From: Salinibacter grassmerensis
GTDB taxonomy: Bacteria; Bacteroidota; Rhodothermia; Rhodothermales; Salinibacteraceae
DNA: 64,000 bases
Reading direction: 5' to 3'
Assembly (NCBI RefSeq): GCF_947077765.1
Contig: NZ_CAMTTF010000001.1
Span: 780,818 to 844,817 of the forward strand
Of the stretch, positions 45,301-54,211 are shown one piece after another. Every line of letters begins with the position of its first letter. Positions within the stretch are counted from its first letter, which is position 1. The notes under the pieces are model-generated. The model was not told the DNA's origin and ran no database searches. It saw nothing but the letters and a program-made list of their open reading frames with translations. A program made the position numbers and the translations under genes.

Positions 45301-45686
45301 TCCGCGTCCTCAAGGCAAAGGACCTCGCTCTGCGTTATGGCCTTCCGGCAATAGGTTGTCGTGAGGTCCGACTCCGCACCCGCCTGAACTTTGGGATGCC
45401 CTCCGGTGGCCGCAACGACTCGGTGCGTTGACTCCGCCATATCAATGCGGGAGAGAAACCCCGCCTCAATACCGAGTCGGTCGGTGCCGGCATGAAGGAG
45501 GGCGCGGATCTTCTCCCTCGAAGACAAGCCATCGGCGTGTATGATCCGCCGGACTTGCTCTCGAAACGAAAGGCCCGGATCGTCTTCGGAGTAATCAGTG
45601 CCAATCGGGACGAGGCCCTTCGGCGTTGGCTCTGTCACTCCGTCCGATGAACCACCGGTCGACGACTGGGATGAGAATGGACTCAT
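42396..45686 (-). CDS. Multi-PAS/GAF sensor histidine kinase
   Basis: The protein has 1096 residues, is soluble, and has no membrane helix. In order: GAF (about 40-205, LHAGTDRLGIEAGFLSRID), four PAS domains (about 220-730, each ending near DITE, DITD, DITA or DITE motifs), a second GAF (about 735-865), HisKA with phospho-acceptor His in MLANMSHEIRTPLTSIIGFA, and HATPase with VLQNLISNAIKYTNDGEV and DTGIGMDQG. There is no receiver domain. It lies upstream of the chemoreceptor pseudogene on the same strand. No response regulator gene is adjacent, so it may act on a shared partner. The ATG at 45686 precedes a disordered start. Confidence 0.92.
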   Translation of the reverse strand: MSPFSSQSSTGGSSDGVTEPTPKGLVPIGTDYSEDDPGLSFREQVRRIIHADGLSSREKIRALLHAGTDRLGIEAGFLSRIDMAESTHRVVAATGGHPKVQAGAESDLTTTYCRKAITQSEVLCLEDAEQQGWETDPAYQEYGLSCYLGAKIIVEGQLYGTVCFGGQEPRPSDPTDEAAMDLLAQSVERILEQERHRQETDQSQEKYDLLLEAAPDPVILADVDTGRLVEVNQKAAELIGASKEQITGRHQTELHPTGEADRYRRLFQKCCRPGAGDRVRRFEDGSPIHVVTDDGENIPVEISAATVEVEERRLAVGIFRDITEQEPRRRTIESSLQAIEEAADGIAVLEDGRYVYVDETHANMYGFESTDALLGESWRRLYNADEVDRLEKEVFPTLEEEGHWQGEVTGSRPDGTTFPATLSLTIASEGRLVCTVRDITDRRQKDRALQHRSSAVEAASDGIAILDADGVYQYVNQAHAAIYGYDAPESLIGESWIICYDEEEEKRLEEEVLATLRQTGQWRGEAQGLRADGSSFSQELSLTALEDGSFVCVVRDITARKEDERKLRSTKQYYEQILEKAVKDLAVFKPDGRYEFVNKQSVKDPEMREWLIGHTNVEYCRKRGLDLELGRQRHRAIRTAAREQRTTQFEERMETESGVRYFMRSHKPITNIEGDVTHVAAFGIDITERKKQEQALQERQDKIEALYEATRRVLTAESPEEVSGRIHELLGTIFDYPLQNTGFVDGDLIRPERTVSESSVPSPQPQPESGDSLSARAVRTGDTVVAENIDDLDNDIEYGKLRSAAAVPIGKRGVVVVGKTEVGRFSPFSLRLLEILSSYAALVLGRLEREGALREAKAEAEMAQAEAEAASRAKSAMLANMSHEIRTPLTSIIGFADAIGEEVQEEESALRFADLIGKSGRRLLSTLDGVLNLSKLEAGKMDLEETAVDIAGQAATIVEELRPRAEDKGLRLRVEARETPAWAQADEGGVQIVLQNLISNAIKYTNDGEVRVRISREAEQAVLDVEDTGIGMDQGMVETLFDPFRQESEGLGREYEGTGLGLTVTKKAIDQMGGSINVETEKGEGSHFTVRFPEPK

Positions 45687-46411
45687 GGGCAAAGAAGAGT
45701 CTGGTAAAGTGCCCCAGGGCCCCAGGGTGCGCGCAGATCTTATCCATCCGCGCTTCAAGGCGTCTCTCATTCCGTTTTGGGGCTACACGACGTCACGTAC
45801 GCAAAGAACAACCAGGTGCTTCGGGGATCTCCTGAGTTAGATCCACCGCATCCGTGAGATCGGTGACCGGAAACCGCATTGGGCGTTTTGCTGTGACTTT
45901 TGGACTACGTTAGCTCATCTTATGGACAGTCAAAAAGAAATAGTGTTGTCCCAATTTCGTTATCTCCCCCCCCGCAAAAGTGACTCTTAACAGCCACGGC
46001 TCGGTCCATCAACGCCTGGATTGCCGCTGTGCGCAGCGCCCAGCAGTTGTGCGTAGCACCCATGATGATCATGTGGAGCGGCGTGCGGAGGCTAAAGACC
46101 AATTTCCCTAAAATAAGTACGTAGCATAAGAACTGCTTGGTCCAACTCTTTGGCACAAAAAGAAATCTAGAGAGAATTTCCGGTGGGGGTATCTGGGGCC
46201 GGGCCTGTTGGTGAAATCAGGGGCTCAGTAACTCCGAAAAGCCCTCAGGCGTGCGTCTTCTCCCTCGGTTCTTTGAGGTCCGGAGACCGTGATGTCTCCT
46301 TGGTAGCGTCTGGCATTGGCAAAAAGCAGCACCCTCGGATTAATGATTTTTCAGCGCAGGGCACGTCCGCTGAGGCGTTGCCGATCGAAGACGGTTCTGG
46401 AAAAAACACAG
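45687..46411. other. Intergenic stretch, possibly with decayed sequence
   Basis: About 725 bases between a minus-strand kinase and a plus-strand pseudogene. Composition is uneven, with A/T-rich patches near 45920-45970 and 46100-46175. A 78-codon minus-strand frame (45920-46156) is open but matches nothing recognised. No inverted terminal repeats were found. Confidence 0.35.
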
Positions 46412-48046
46412 ATGGAGCGGAAGGTCCGCCTAGAAGCCCTGTCCGACAATGTGCCCGGCGTACCCTCTGATTCTCAGGCAGGGTCGGATGGCGCGAACAG
46501 TTTGTCACGTTCATCGGGGAGATGGAGACCAGGCTTTTGAGGCTTTCCACCGGGCCGGATGAGTTCTACGAACGGTTTGCGGAGCACAGTCCGGAAAGTC
46601 ACCGAGAAAAGTTTCTTCGGTCGGCCAGGAAAGCGGTCACGAACTGCTTGCGCTGGCGACAACGATTCCTGTTTGATCGACCCAATGGATAGCGTGTCTG
46701 GCTCCTGGGGGCCGCGGAGCCCAAACTCCAAGGGGGAAGGATTTCTATTTCGCGGCGTCCTGCTCGACATCACAGAACGGGTCAACGAGGAGCGCCGCCG
46801 TGAGCAGGTGATCCGGCGTGTTCCCGATGCAATCGTTGAGGTCGACGCCGAGTGGTGCTTCACGCTCGTTAACGACCAGGCCGAGGAGAAGGCCTACGAC
46901 GTATTCATCCTGGACGTCAACCTGAAAGATCGCCGCACGGGCGTGGAGGTGCTCCAGGCGGTGCGTAGAATGCAGGAGTACGTGTCTACCCCGGCGGTGG
47001 CCTGCACGGCGTATGCCCTGGACGACCACCGCGAGCATTTCCGCCGGGCCGGATTTGACGATGTCGTGGCGAAGCCGGTGACCAAGCGGGAAATTCTCGA
47101 CGTTGTCGCCCAGCGGCTCAATGAGCCCACCTTGTCCGAGGTGGAGACCCCCGAAATATCATTGTCGGGGATTGAACTGCCCCCGATTCCGACCACGCTG
47201 ACTGAGGTCGCGAGTCTCGCGTCCAGCCCCGAGTCCCCCGACGTGGAGGCGCTCACGGGGGCGTTGCAGAAAGACGCGGTGGTGTCGCAGTGGCTCATTC
47301 GCCACATCAACTCGGCGTACTACAGCATGAGGGAGTCCATCGACACTGTCGAGCGGGCTGTGCGGTACCTCGGCTTTCAGCCGGTGTGCAACCTCGTCCT
47401 GACGAAAGTGATCGGGGAAAGCTTCTCGGGCACCGAGGGGCCGGAGGGGGAGCGGGTGCAGCAATACGTCATGAAAACGAGCGTGCTGGCGGCCTACGTC
47501 GCCCGTGAGCTGTCCAAGGAAGTCGGCTTCGACGAGCCCGGGGTAGCGTACACCGGCGGGATTTTTGCCCAGATCGGCCGCCTGGCCCTTCTCGAGGAAG
47601 AGGGGAAGACCTATATCGATCTCTGGTTTGAGGAGCAGGATCGGTCGGCGCCCTTCCGGGGCCCACCCCCGCAGGGACAAGAAATTCTGCACTTCGAAGA
47701 GGACTACGTGCAGAATGGCCTTGCCGTTGGGAAAGAGTGCGGCATCTCCGACAAATTGCAGGCTGTTCTTCGAAGCCACCACCGCCCCGGACGGACCAGC
47801 GCGGACTTCCGCCCGCTCGTCCCGGTCGTCGCGATGGCCTTCAGGGTGGCCCAACATGCGGGCGACCTCGAAGACGAGAACCCGTGGGGCGACGAGGAAG
47901 CCCTCACCCGCGACCTCCAAGAGTCCAAGGTCACACGTCACGTGGTGAGGGAGCAGTCCCTCTCCGAAGGGAGGCTGATTGCGTCGGTCGTGGACATCGT
48001 CGGGGACGCCACCGAGTTTGTCGATGAGGTCTTGGATGCGGCGTAG
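46412..48046 (+). pseudogene. Decayed PAS-receiver-HDOD signalling gene
   Basis: The 5' part is a broken PAS domain spread over frames: LEALSDNVPGV (46412 on), then FVTFIGEMETRLLRLSTGPD and RWRQRFLFDRPNG in a second frame up to a TAG at 46690-46692 and on to WLLGAAEPK, then FLFRGVLLDITERVNEERRR in a third. A second PAS starts (VPDAIVEVDAEWCF) but is cut at about 46885 and joined to the middle of a receiver (YDVFILDVNLKDRRTG, CTAYA, AKPVTKREI) that lacks its first acidic pair. An intact HDOD domain follows (about residues 200-400 of the 495-codon frame from 46559: LPPIPTTLTEVASLA, YYSMRESIDTVERAVRYLGF). A hybrid sensor gene seems to have lost its kinase core. The HDOD part may still be expressed. 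Confidence 0.8.
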
Positions 48047-48137
48047 TCCCGAGTCCGAGGCCGACTACGCAGTCGCCCCGAAGACCTCCGATACGTGCGC
48101 TCGTATCCGCCTTGAGGAGAGGGGGACCCGCAGTTGG

Positions 48138-50615
48138 TTAAGACGAGGGACCAGCGGGGGCCGGCCGTTGGGCGCTGAGTTGCAGCACCAGTCGTCGCGT
48201 ACTAGTGAGGAGGTCGGATTCGAGAATGACGTTGCGGGCTGGAAGGCCCAGTTCGCCGAGGCGGGCCGTCACGTCGGTGCCGTTGGTGTGCTGCGTCGCC
48301 ACGGCGAGCAGGTGCTCGGAGTCGATCCGGGCCTCGTCCACGAGCCAACGCGCAATGCGGAGGGCCTGCGATGGGGCGGAGGGGTCGACGTGAAGCACGA
48401 GGTCGCGCACCTCGCCTAGGCGGCCCCGAAGGTCTTTCAGTGTGGCGGCGCTGCAGGAGCGGACGTCGAAGTGGGCAACCACCTTCTCGTCGTGCTCCAG
48501 GTAGCGGGCGAGGCCCTCCTGTGCCCGGGGCGTCTGCTCGACGACCAGGATGGGATGGCGGTCGGCGTCGGGGCGCGGGACGGGGGGGAACGTGTGGGCC
48601 ACGTACTCTTCCAGCGCCACGTCGTAAAGAAAGTCGGCCACCTGTTCGGGGAAGGAGCCCTCATCGGTGTGCCAGTCGGACTGGAACGGGTTCATGAGGC
48701 AGGTGCGGAGGAGGGTGAGCGACGCGCCGCGCTCGGCGGCCTCCCGCACTACATCTGCGGGCAGCAGATCCTTCAGGATGTGGGCGTAGTCCGCCACGTC
48801 GACCTCGGTGCGGGAGAGCAGGAAGGCGTACTGGTTGATGTCTTCCCGCCCGTCGACGGTCATCTGCTGCCAGATCCGGTTCGTGTAGTCGTTGAGGGAC
48901 GCGATGCTCTCGACGTCGGGGCCCGGGGTCACGACGAAGCAGAACGCGACCGTCTCCGGGTGGTGGAACGGGCGCAGGTCCAGTTCCCCCTCGGCGGCGG
49001 AAAAGCGCTCCGTCAGTGCCTCGAAGAGCTGCTGATTCGCCCGGATGCAGTTCTCCATGAAGCGTCCGTGCCCGTCGGGCGTGAGGGGCACCATCGCCTG
49101 CGACAGGTAGCAGCTCACGGCCACGGCGCCGGGGCGAGAGCCCTCCAGCGTCCACTGCCCCAGGAAGCCGCCGAACCCGGACTGGTCCTCATCGGCGAGG
49201 TACGGCGCCTTGTACGCGATGGCGTCGCGGACATGGTAGTCCCGGAAGAGAACGGCGCCCGCGGGGTAGGGCACGTAGCCGAACTTGTGAGGGTCGATCG
49301 TGATGGAGTCCGTCGCGGAGAGCGTCGCGAGCGCCTCCGCGTCGTCGGCGGGGAGGAGGCCGTCGGGGCCCACGAGGGCATCGTCGAGCTGGGCGGGCGG
49401 GACGAAGTCCCCGTCGTCCGTCTTCGGAAGAAGAGAGGCGAAGAAGCCCCCGAAGGCGGCGTCGCAGTGGTGCCAGAACGTGAGGCCGGCGTCGCCCACT
49501 TCTCGGCGCACGGCCTCAATCTCATGCAGCGGGTCGATGGCCCCCTCCTCCGTGGTGCCCACGATGGAGACGACCCCGAGCACCGGCTGCTGATTCTCGA
49601 TGCACTCGTGAAGCCGCTCGCGCAGCGCGTCGGTATCGAGACGGATGCGGTCGTCCACGGGAATCGTCTCCAGCGCGTCGGCCCCGAGGCCCACCACGTC
49701 CATGTTCTTCTGCCAGCAGTAGTGGGTCGCCTGCGAGATGAACACCTTCGGCAGACGGGCCGGGTCGTCGGGAAACGCCCGGTTGTACTGGAGCAAGAAG
49801 GAGGCGAGCCCGGCCCGCCGCACGCTGGGCAATGCCTCCTGAAACGCCTCTGCCCGTTCCGGCGGCCCCTCGCGCAGGGTGGCCTTGATGCGCAGGTGCA
49901 GGTCGGTGATGGCGTCGATTGGAAGGTTCGAGAGGCGCCACGTGGACAGGGCGTCGAGGGCGGCGCGCTCGCCGATGGCGGTCGTCACCTCCAGGTCGGC
50001 AAGCGACGCGAACGCGTCGGTCTGGTGGGCGACGAGGCGGACGGCCAACGGGTAAAGCCGGATGTTGCGGGCGATCCAAAGCGTCTCCAGGTTTGCCACC
50101 GTGCCGCCGCTGCAGAGGTGCCCCCAGCTGTACGAGGGGCGCCGGGTGCGGGCGTCGCGGGGCAGGGTCTCGGGGAGAAACGTGGGGTAGCCTACCATTT
50201 CGGCAAGGGCCTTGAAGTAGGCCCGTTCCTCCCGCACCGTCTCCGGAGACACCTCCGCCACCACGTTGTTCTGGTTGTAGAGGAGCCCGGCAAAGTAGCC
50301 CACGAAGGCGGGCAGCGACGGGTCGCTCACGATGTGGGCCACCTGCCGCGGCGAGTAGAGCGGCGCCGCGCGCTTCAGCTCCGCCAAAATTTTTGAGAGC
50401 TCGTCCCGAAGCCGCGCCGACATGTCGTCGAACGCCTCGGTGCGCTTGTCCCGCTCGTCGATCAGGCGAGGGTCCCGTGGGTGAAAGTTGCGGCGCCAGA
50501 AGACGTGGTCCCGGAGCACCTCGAGGAGCAGGCGCTCCAGCTCGTCGGCGTTCTCCCCTTTTGGGCCGAGAAAGGCGGCCTTGTGGAGCGCGTCGGAGGA
50601 CGGTGGGTCGGACAT
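48138..50615 (-). CDS. PLP-dependent group II amino acid decarboxylase with extra C-terminal domain
   Basis: The protein has 825 residues. The decarboxylase fold (about 90-640) includes SSGGT-like SWGHLCSGGTVANLE, the cofactor-stacking region WHHCDAAFGG and the Schiff-base Lys444 in ITIDPHKFGYVPYPAGA. Group II members act on glutamate, aspartate, tyrosine or other acids; the substrate is not clear here. Residues 687-825 form an extra alpha/beta domain (PILVVEQTPRAQEGLARYL, DLVLHVDPSAPSQALRIARW) resembling a receiver without the usual acidic pocket. The ATG at 50615 gives MSDPPSSDALH. It is divergent from the EIIA gene. Confidence 0.88.
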   Translation of the reverse strand: MSDPPSSDALHKAAFLGPKGENADELERLLLEVLRDHVFWRRNFHPRDPRLIDERDKRTEAFDDMSARLRDELSKILAELKRAAPLYSPRQVAHIVSDPSLPAFVGYFAGLLYNQNNVVAEVSPETVREERAYFKALAEMVGYPTFLPETLPRDARTRRPSYSWGHLCSGGTVANLETLWIARNIRLYPLAVRLVAHQTDAFASLADLEVTTAIGERAALDALSTWRLSNLPIDAITDLHLRIKATLREGPPERAEAFQEALPSVRRAGLASFLLQYNRAFPDDPARLPKVFISQATHYCWQKNMDVVGLGADALETIPVDDRIRLDTDALRERLHECIENQQPVLGVVSIVGTTEEGAIDPLHEIEAVRREVGDAGLTFWHHCDAAFGGFFASLLPKTDDGDFVPPAQLDDALVGPDGLLPADDAEALATLSATDSITIDPHKFGYVPYPAGAVLFRDYHVRDAIAYKAPYLADEDQSGFGGFLGQWTLEGSRPGAVAVSCYLSQAMVPLTPDGHGRFMENCIRANQQLFEALTERFSAAEGELDLRPFHHPETVAFCFVVTPGPDVESIASLNDYTNRIWQQMTVDGREDINQYAFLLSRTEVDVADYAHILKDLLPADVVREAAERGASLTLLRTCLMNPFQSDWHTDEGSFPEQVADFLYDVALEEYVAHTFPPVPRPDADRHPILVVEQTPRAQEGLARYLEHDEKVVAHFDVRSCSAATLKDLRGRLGEVRDLVLHVDPSAPSQALRIARWLVDEARIDSEHLLAVATQHTNGTDVTARLGELGLPARNVILESDLLTSTRRLVLQLSAQRPAPAGPSS

Positions 50616-51005
50616 GGCGGGAGGGAGCTGTTGTCGAAAAGTGGGAATGATCCGTACGGGGTGCCCCGACAATCTTTTCGGTGTGGAGGATTTTCATGAA
50701 GGAAATAGGAGCCCCCACGGACGGTCGCGCAGGCCCCAGAATGAAGAGCGGAATGAGCGGTGTGATCGTGCTCGGTCCATGCGAGAAAGGAGTAAGGACC
50801 CGGTCGCGCGTCGGTACCATGGGGCCTCCACCCGATGAGATCGTGAATTCTTCGTCGCAGACGGAGACACGCCCGTACTGTGGAGCGGAACCCGGGGCGG
50901 GGGGCGAGCGAATACGTGAAATCGACGGCGTCTTCTCCTATGCTGTAACGTGCGGGGTGTCCACCTAGCCTGCGTTTTGTCTGCCTCACCGACCCGGTCG
51001 TGCGC
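50616..51005. other. Divergent intergenic region
   Basis: About 390 bases between the decarboxylase (leftward) and EIIA (rightward) genes. It should hold both promoters. No hairpin or riboswitch was recognised. Confidence 0.35.
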
Positions 51006-51491
51006 ATGCCGACGACCCAGACCACCAAGATCAACCAGCTATTGGACCCGGAGCACGTCCGCATCGGGCTGGCCGAGACCTCAAAGACAGCGGTGATCGA
51101 CGCGCTCGTCGACGTGCTGGCCGGCCACGGGGCCATCAGTAGCCTCGACGATGCGCGGGCGGCGATCTTTGCGCGGGAAGAGAAAATGTCGACCGGTGTG
51201 GGAAAGGGGCTCGGCCTCCCCCACGCCAAGACCCCAGCGGCCTCCGATACCGTTGCGGCTTTTGCGACCACCGACGAGCCGGTCGACTTCGGGGCGGTCG
51301 ACGACGTCCCCGTCCAAATCCTTCTGCTGCTCGTGGGGCCGGAGGAGCACAAGTCGCAGCACGTCAAAATCCTGGGCCGCATCTCGCGGCTCGTGAGCCG
51401 GGAGTCGCTGCGAGAGCGTCTTTTGGACGCCGAGACGCCAGAGACGGTCATCGAAACCATCCGTGAGGAGGAGGCCGCGCTCCGCAGTTGA
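51006..51491 (+). CDS. PTS EIIA (PtsN-like) protein
   Basis: The protein has 161 residues. The EIIA fructose/Ntr-type domain has the phosphorylatable His73 in GKGLGLPHAKT, with FATTDEPVDFGAVDDVPVQ and LLLLVGPEEHKSQHVKILG. No EIIB, EIIC, HPr or EI gene is adjacent, so a regulatory role of the EIIA-Ntr type is more likely than sugar transport; this is inference. GTG at 51000, two codons upstream, is an equally possible start. hisS follows 70 bases later on the same strand. Confidence 0.85.
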   Translation: MPTTQTTKINQLLDPEHVRIGLAETSKTAVIDALVDVLAGHGAISSLDDARAAIFAREEKMSTGVGKGLGLPHAKTPAASDTVAAFATTDEPVDFGAVDDVPVQILLLLVGPEEHKSQHVKILGRISRLVSRESLRERLLDAETPETVIETIREEEAALRS

Positions 51492-51561
51492 GGCCGGCGA
51501 CCGGCGTGCATTCGAGGGAGGGACCCACATCTCTAGTCTTCTTTAGCGATTCCTTTTGCCA

Positions 51562-52869
51562 GTGAGCACTTCGTTCCAAAACATTAAGGGCACCTTCGAC
51601 ATCCTGCCGGACGCCTACACCGACGATGGGGGAACGCGGGTGGCCGGCAGTGCCGAGTGGCGCCATGTGGAGGCCACGGTCCGCAACGTGATGCGTCGCC
51701 ACAACTTTGAAGAGATTCGTACGCCCGTGCTGGAGCCCACCGAGCTCGTAGCGCGTGGGGTGGGCGAATCGACCGACATCGTGCAGAAGGAAATGTTTGC
51801 CTTCGAGCGGAGCGATACGCAGTACGTCCTCCGGCCCGAGATTACGGCGCCGGTCGTGCGCTCCTTTCTCCAACACCACCTTGATCAGCGCGGTGGGGTG
51901 CAGAAGCTGTTCTACATCGGCCCGTGTTTCCGGGCCGAGCAGCCGCAGAAGGGGCGATATCGGCAGTTTCACCAGTTTGGCGTCGAGGTGTTGGGCGCGG
52001 ACCAGCCCCGGGCCGACGCCGAGACCATTGCTGTGCTGATGGCCGTGTGCGAGGCGCTCGGCCTGTCCGACCTGCGCCTCCGCCTCAACACGCTTGGGAC
52101 GCCGGAGCGCCGCGAGGAGTACGTCGCCGCCCTGCAGGACTACCTGACGCCGCACGCCGACGAGCTGTCGGAGACGAGCCGCCGTCGCCTGGAGCGCAAC
52201 CCGCTACGCATCCTCGATACGAAGGTGGAGCACGAGCAGGAGCTCCTGCGCGATGCGCCGACGCTCATGGACTTCGTGGGGGAGGAAAGCCTTGCCCACT
52301 ACGATCGGGTCAAGGAGCTGCTCGGCGACCTAGGCGTCGAGTACGAAGAAGACCCCCACCTCGTGCGGGGGCTGGACTACTACACCGAGACCACCTTTGA
52401 GCTGGAAAGCCCGGGCCTCGGGGCACAGAGTGCGCTTGCGGGTGGGGGGCGCTACGACCGTCTTGCGGAGGTGCTGGGCAGTGACGAACCGGTGCCCGCG
52501 GTCGGCTTCGCGGCGGGCATGGAGCGCCTCTTCCTTGCGCTCGACGAGGCGGAGGTTGACCGTCCCGATGCGGCCTCGCCCGATGTCTTTATCGCGGCGC
52601 TGGGCGACGAGGCGGAGGCGTGGGTCTTCCGCACGGCCCAGGAACTGCGCGCGGCGGGGCTGCACGTCGCCCACGACCTCATGGGCCGGTCGTTGAAGGC
52701 GCAGATGAAGGAGGCCAACCGGCAGGATGCCCCGTACACGATGATCATTGGCGGGAACGAGCTGGAGGCCGAGGCCGCGACCGTCAAGGAGATGGAGAGT
52801 GGGGAGCAGGAGGACGTCCCGTTCGACGACCTGGCCGAGTACCTCACCGGCTCCCCCGAGGTTGCCTAG
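51562..52869 (+). CDS. hisS: Histidyl-tRNA synthetase
   Basis: The protein has 435 residues. Class II motifs: IRTPVLEPTELVARGVGES, motif 2 FYIGPCFRAEQPQKGRYRQF, the His-specific LVRGLDYYTETTFE, and motif 3 AVGFAAGMERLFLA. The C-terminal anticodon domain begins near 335 (PDVFIAALGDEAEAWVF). GTG at 51562 is preferred to TTG at 51556. It charges tRNA-His. The downstream endonuclease gene begins 55 bases later. Confidence 0.95.
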   Translation: MSTSFQNIKGTFDILPDAYTDDGGTRVAGSAEWRHVEATVRNVMRRHNFEEIRTPVLEPTELVARGVGESTDIVQKEMFAFERSDTQYVLRPEITAPVVRSFLQHHLDQRGGVQKLFYIGPCFRAEQPQKGRYRQFHQFGVEVLGADQPRADAETIAVLMAVCEALGLSDLRLRLNTLGTPERREEYVAALQDYLTPHADELSETSRRRLERNPLRILDTKVEHEQELLRDAPTLMDFVGEESLAHYDRVKELLGDLGVEYEEDPHLVRGLDYYTETTFELESPGLGAQSALAGGGRYDRLAEVLGSDEPVPAVGFAAGMERLFLALDEAEVDRPDAASPDVFIAALGDEAEAWVFRTAQELRAAGLHVAHDLMGRSLKAQMKEANRQDAPYTMIIGGNELEAEAATVKEMESGEQEDVPFDDLAEYLTGSPEVA

Positions 52870-52924
52870 CGTGAATCTGTGCTGGGGGCCGTTTGCTGAT
52901 TGTCGAACATCGTCTCTCGTCTCG

Positions 52925-54160
52925 ATGCCAAAGAACATCTGGGTGCTCTTGCTCTTGGGTGTGGGGCTGGTGGTGGGGTGCCGCCCCCGCGAGCAGGCCA
53001 TGAATGAGGAAGAGACGTCCGTGCGCGCCATGACTTACAACATCGAAGACGTCCGCACCGCCGACTTGCGCCGGGCCGATCATCCCCGCCTCCAGCGGGC
53101 GGCGGCGCGCATTCAGCACCTCGCGCCCGATGTGCTGCTCGTCAACGAGATGACGTACGACCAGCCGGGCGATCCGGGCTACCGGGCGGGCGCCCCGGAA
53201 GGCCACAATGCCCAGCGGTTCGCCCACCACTACCTCTCCACGCCGCAGGCCGACACCCTCGACGGCCTCTCGTACCAAACGGTGATGCTGCCCGTCAACA
53301 CGGGGGTGCACAGTGGGCTCGACCTCAACAACGACGGACGGGTTTTCCCGGCCGTCCCGGAGATTCCCGGTGCGCCCGAAGATGGCAGCGTGCCCCCTCA
53401 GACCGATGCAGGGCGTGACTATGGCAACGACGCGTGGGGCTTTGGCACCTTTCCCGGGCAGTACGGCATGGCCCTCCTCGTCCGGGACGATCTCGCGGTG
53501 CTCCGCGACTCGATCCGTACGTTTCGGCTCCTGCCGTGGCACGAGAAGCCGAACGCGTCGGTCCCCCTCGACACCACGTCGTTTGAGCCCTGGTACAGCC
53601 CGGAGGAGTGGGCCGCAGTGCGCCTCTCGTCCAAAAGCCACTGGGACGTGCCCGTGCAACTCCCCAGCGGCGAGGTGCTCCACGTACTGGCGAGTCATCC
53701 TACGCCGCCTGGCTTCGACGGGGTGGCTCGTCGCAATAACCACCGCAACCACGACGAGGTGCAGTTCTGGAGCGACTACCTGAACCAGGCCTCCTACGTC
53801 GAAGACGACTCGGGGCGGACCGGAGGGCTCCACGCAAACGCCTCGTTCCTGATTATGGGCGACCTGAACGCCGACCCGGACGACGCGTCGATTTTCCGGA
53901 ACGCCATCCGGCACCTGATCGGCCACGAGCGTGTCAACGGGGACGTGGTGCCGGAGGCCTCGCCGGCCCGGCAGGCGGATTATCCCGACCTCGACCCCGA
54001 CGACACGTCGCGCTGGGAGGCCCGCATCGATTACGTGCTGCCCGCCTCCACCGTGACCGTCGACGAGGCTGGCGTATGGCGGCCCTCCCCCACCCGCGTT
54101 CCCGACGTGCCGGTGAGCGATCACTTCCCGGTCTGGATGGATGTGCGCGTCGGCCCGTAG
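52925..54160 (+). CDS. Endonuclease/exonuclease/phosphatase family lipoprotein
   Basis: The protein has 411 residues. A lipoprotein signal (WVLLLLGVGLVVGC, lipobox Cys19) precedes the DNase-I-like fold: RAMTYNIEDV, VLLVNEMTYD, ASHPTPPGFDG, FLIMGDLNADPDD, and VSDHFPVWMD at the end. The metal and catalytic residues (Asn, Glu, Asp-Asn, Asp-His) are in place. An exported member of this family may be a phosphodiesterase or nuclease used in scavenging phosphate or nucleotides; the substrate is unknown. Confidence 0.88.
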   Translation: MPKNIWVLLLLGVGLVVGCRPREQAMNEEETSVRAMTYNIEDVRTADLRRADHPRLQRAAARIQHLAPDVLLVNEMTYDQPGDPGYRAGAPEGHNAQRFAHHYLSTPQADTLDGLSYQTVMLPVNTGVHSGLDLNNDGRVFPAVPEIPGAPEDGSVPPQTDAGRDYGNDAWGFGTFPGQYGMALLVRDDLAVLRDSIRTFRLLPWHEKPNASVPLDTTSFEPWYSPEEWAAVRLSSKSHWDVPVQLPSGEVLHVLASHPTPPGFDGVARRNNHRNHDEVQFWSDYLNQASYVEDDSGRTGGLHANASFLIMGDLNADPDDASIFRNAIRHLIGHERVNGDVVPEASPARQADYPDLDPDDTSRWEARIDYVLPASTVTVDEAGVWRPSPTRVPDVPVSDHFPVWMDVRVGP

Positions 54161-54211
54161 GCCTATCCCCCATTGTCACAACGTCTCCCAATCCTTTTTT
54201 TGTTGCCTGCC

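Noticed and set aside
45920-46156. A 78-codon minus-strand frame that might be part of a transposase
   Set aside because: No transposase motif, terminal repeat or target duplication could be seen, so no mobile element is called.
48471-50396. A 641-codon plus-strand open frame
   Set aside because: It is antisense to the PLP decarboxylase, which keeps its cofactor Lys and family motifs. The plus-strand product is Val/Gly/Arg-rich with no fold signature.
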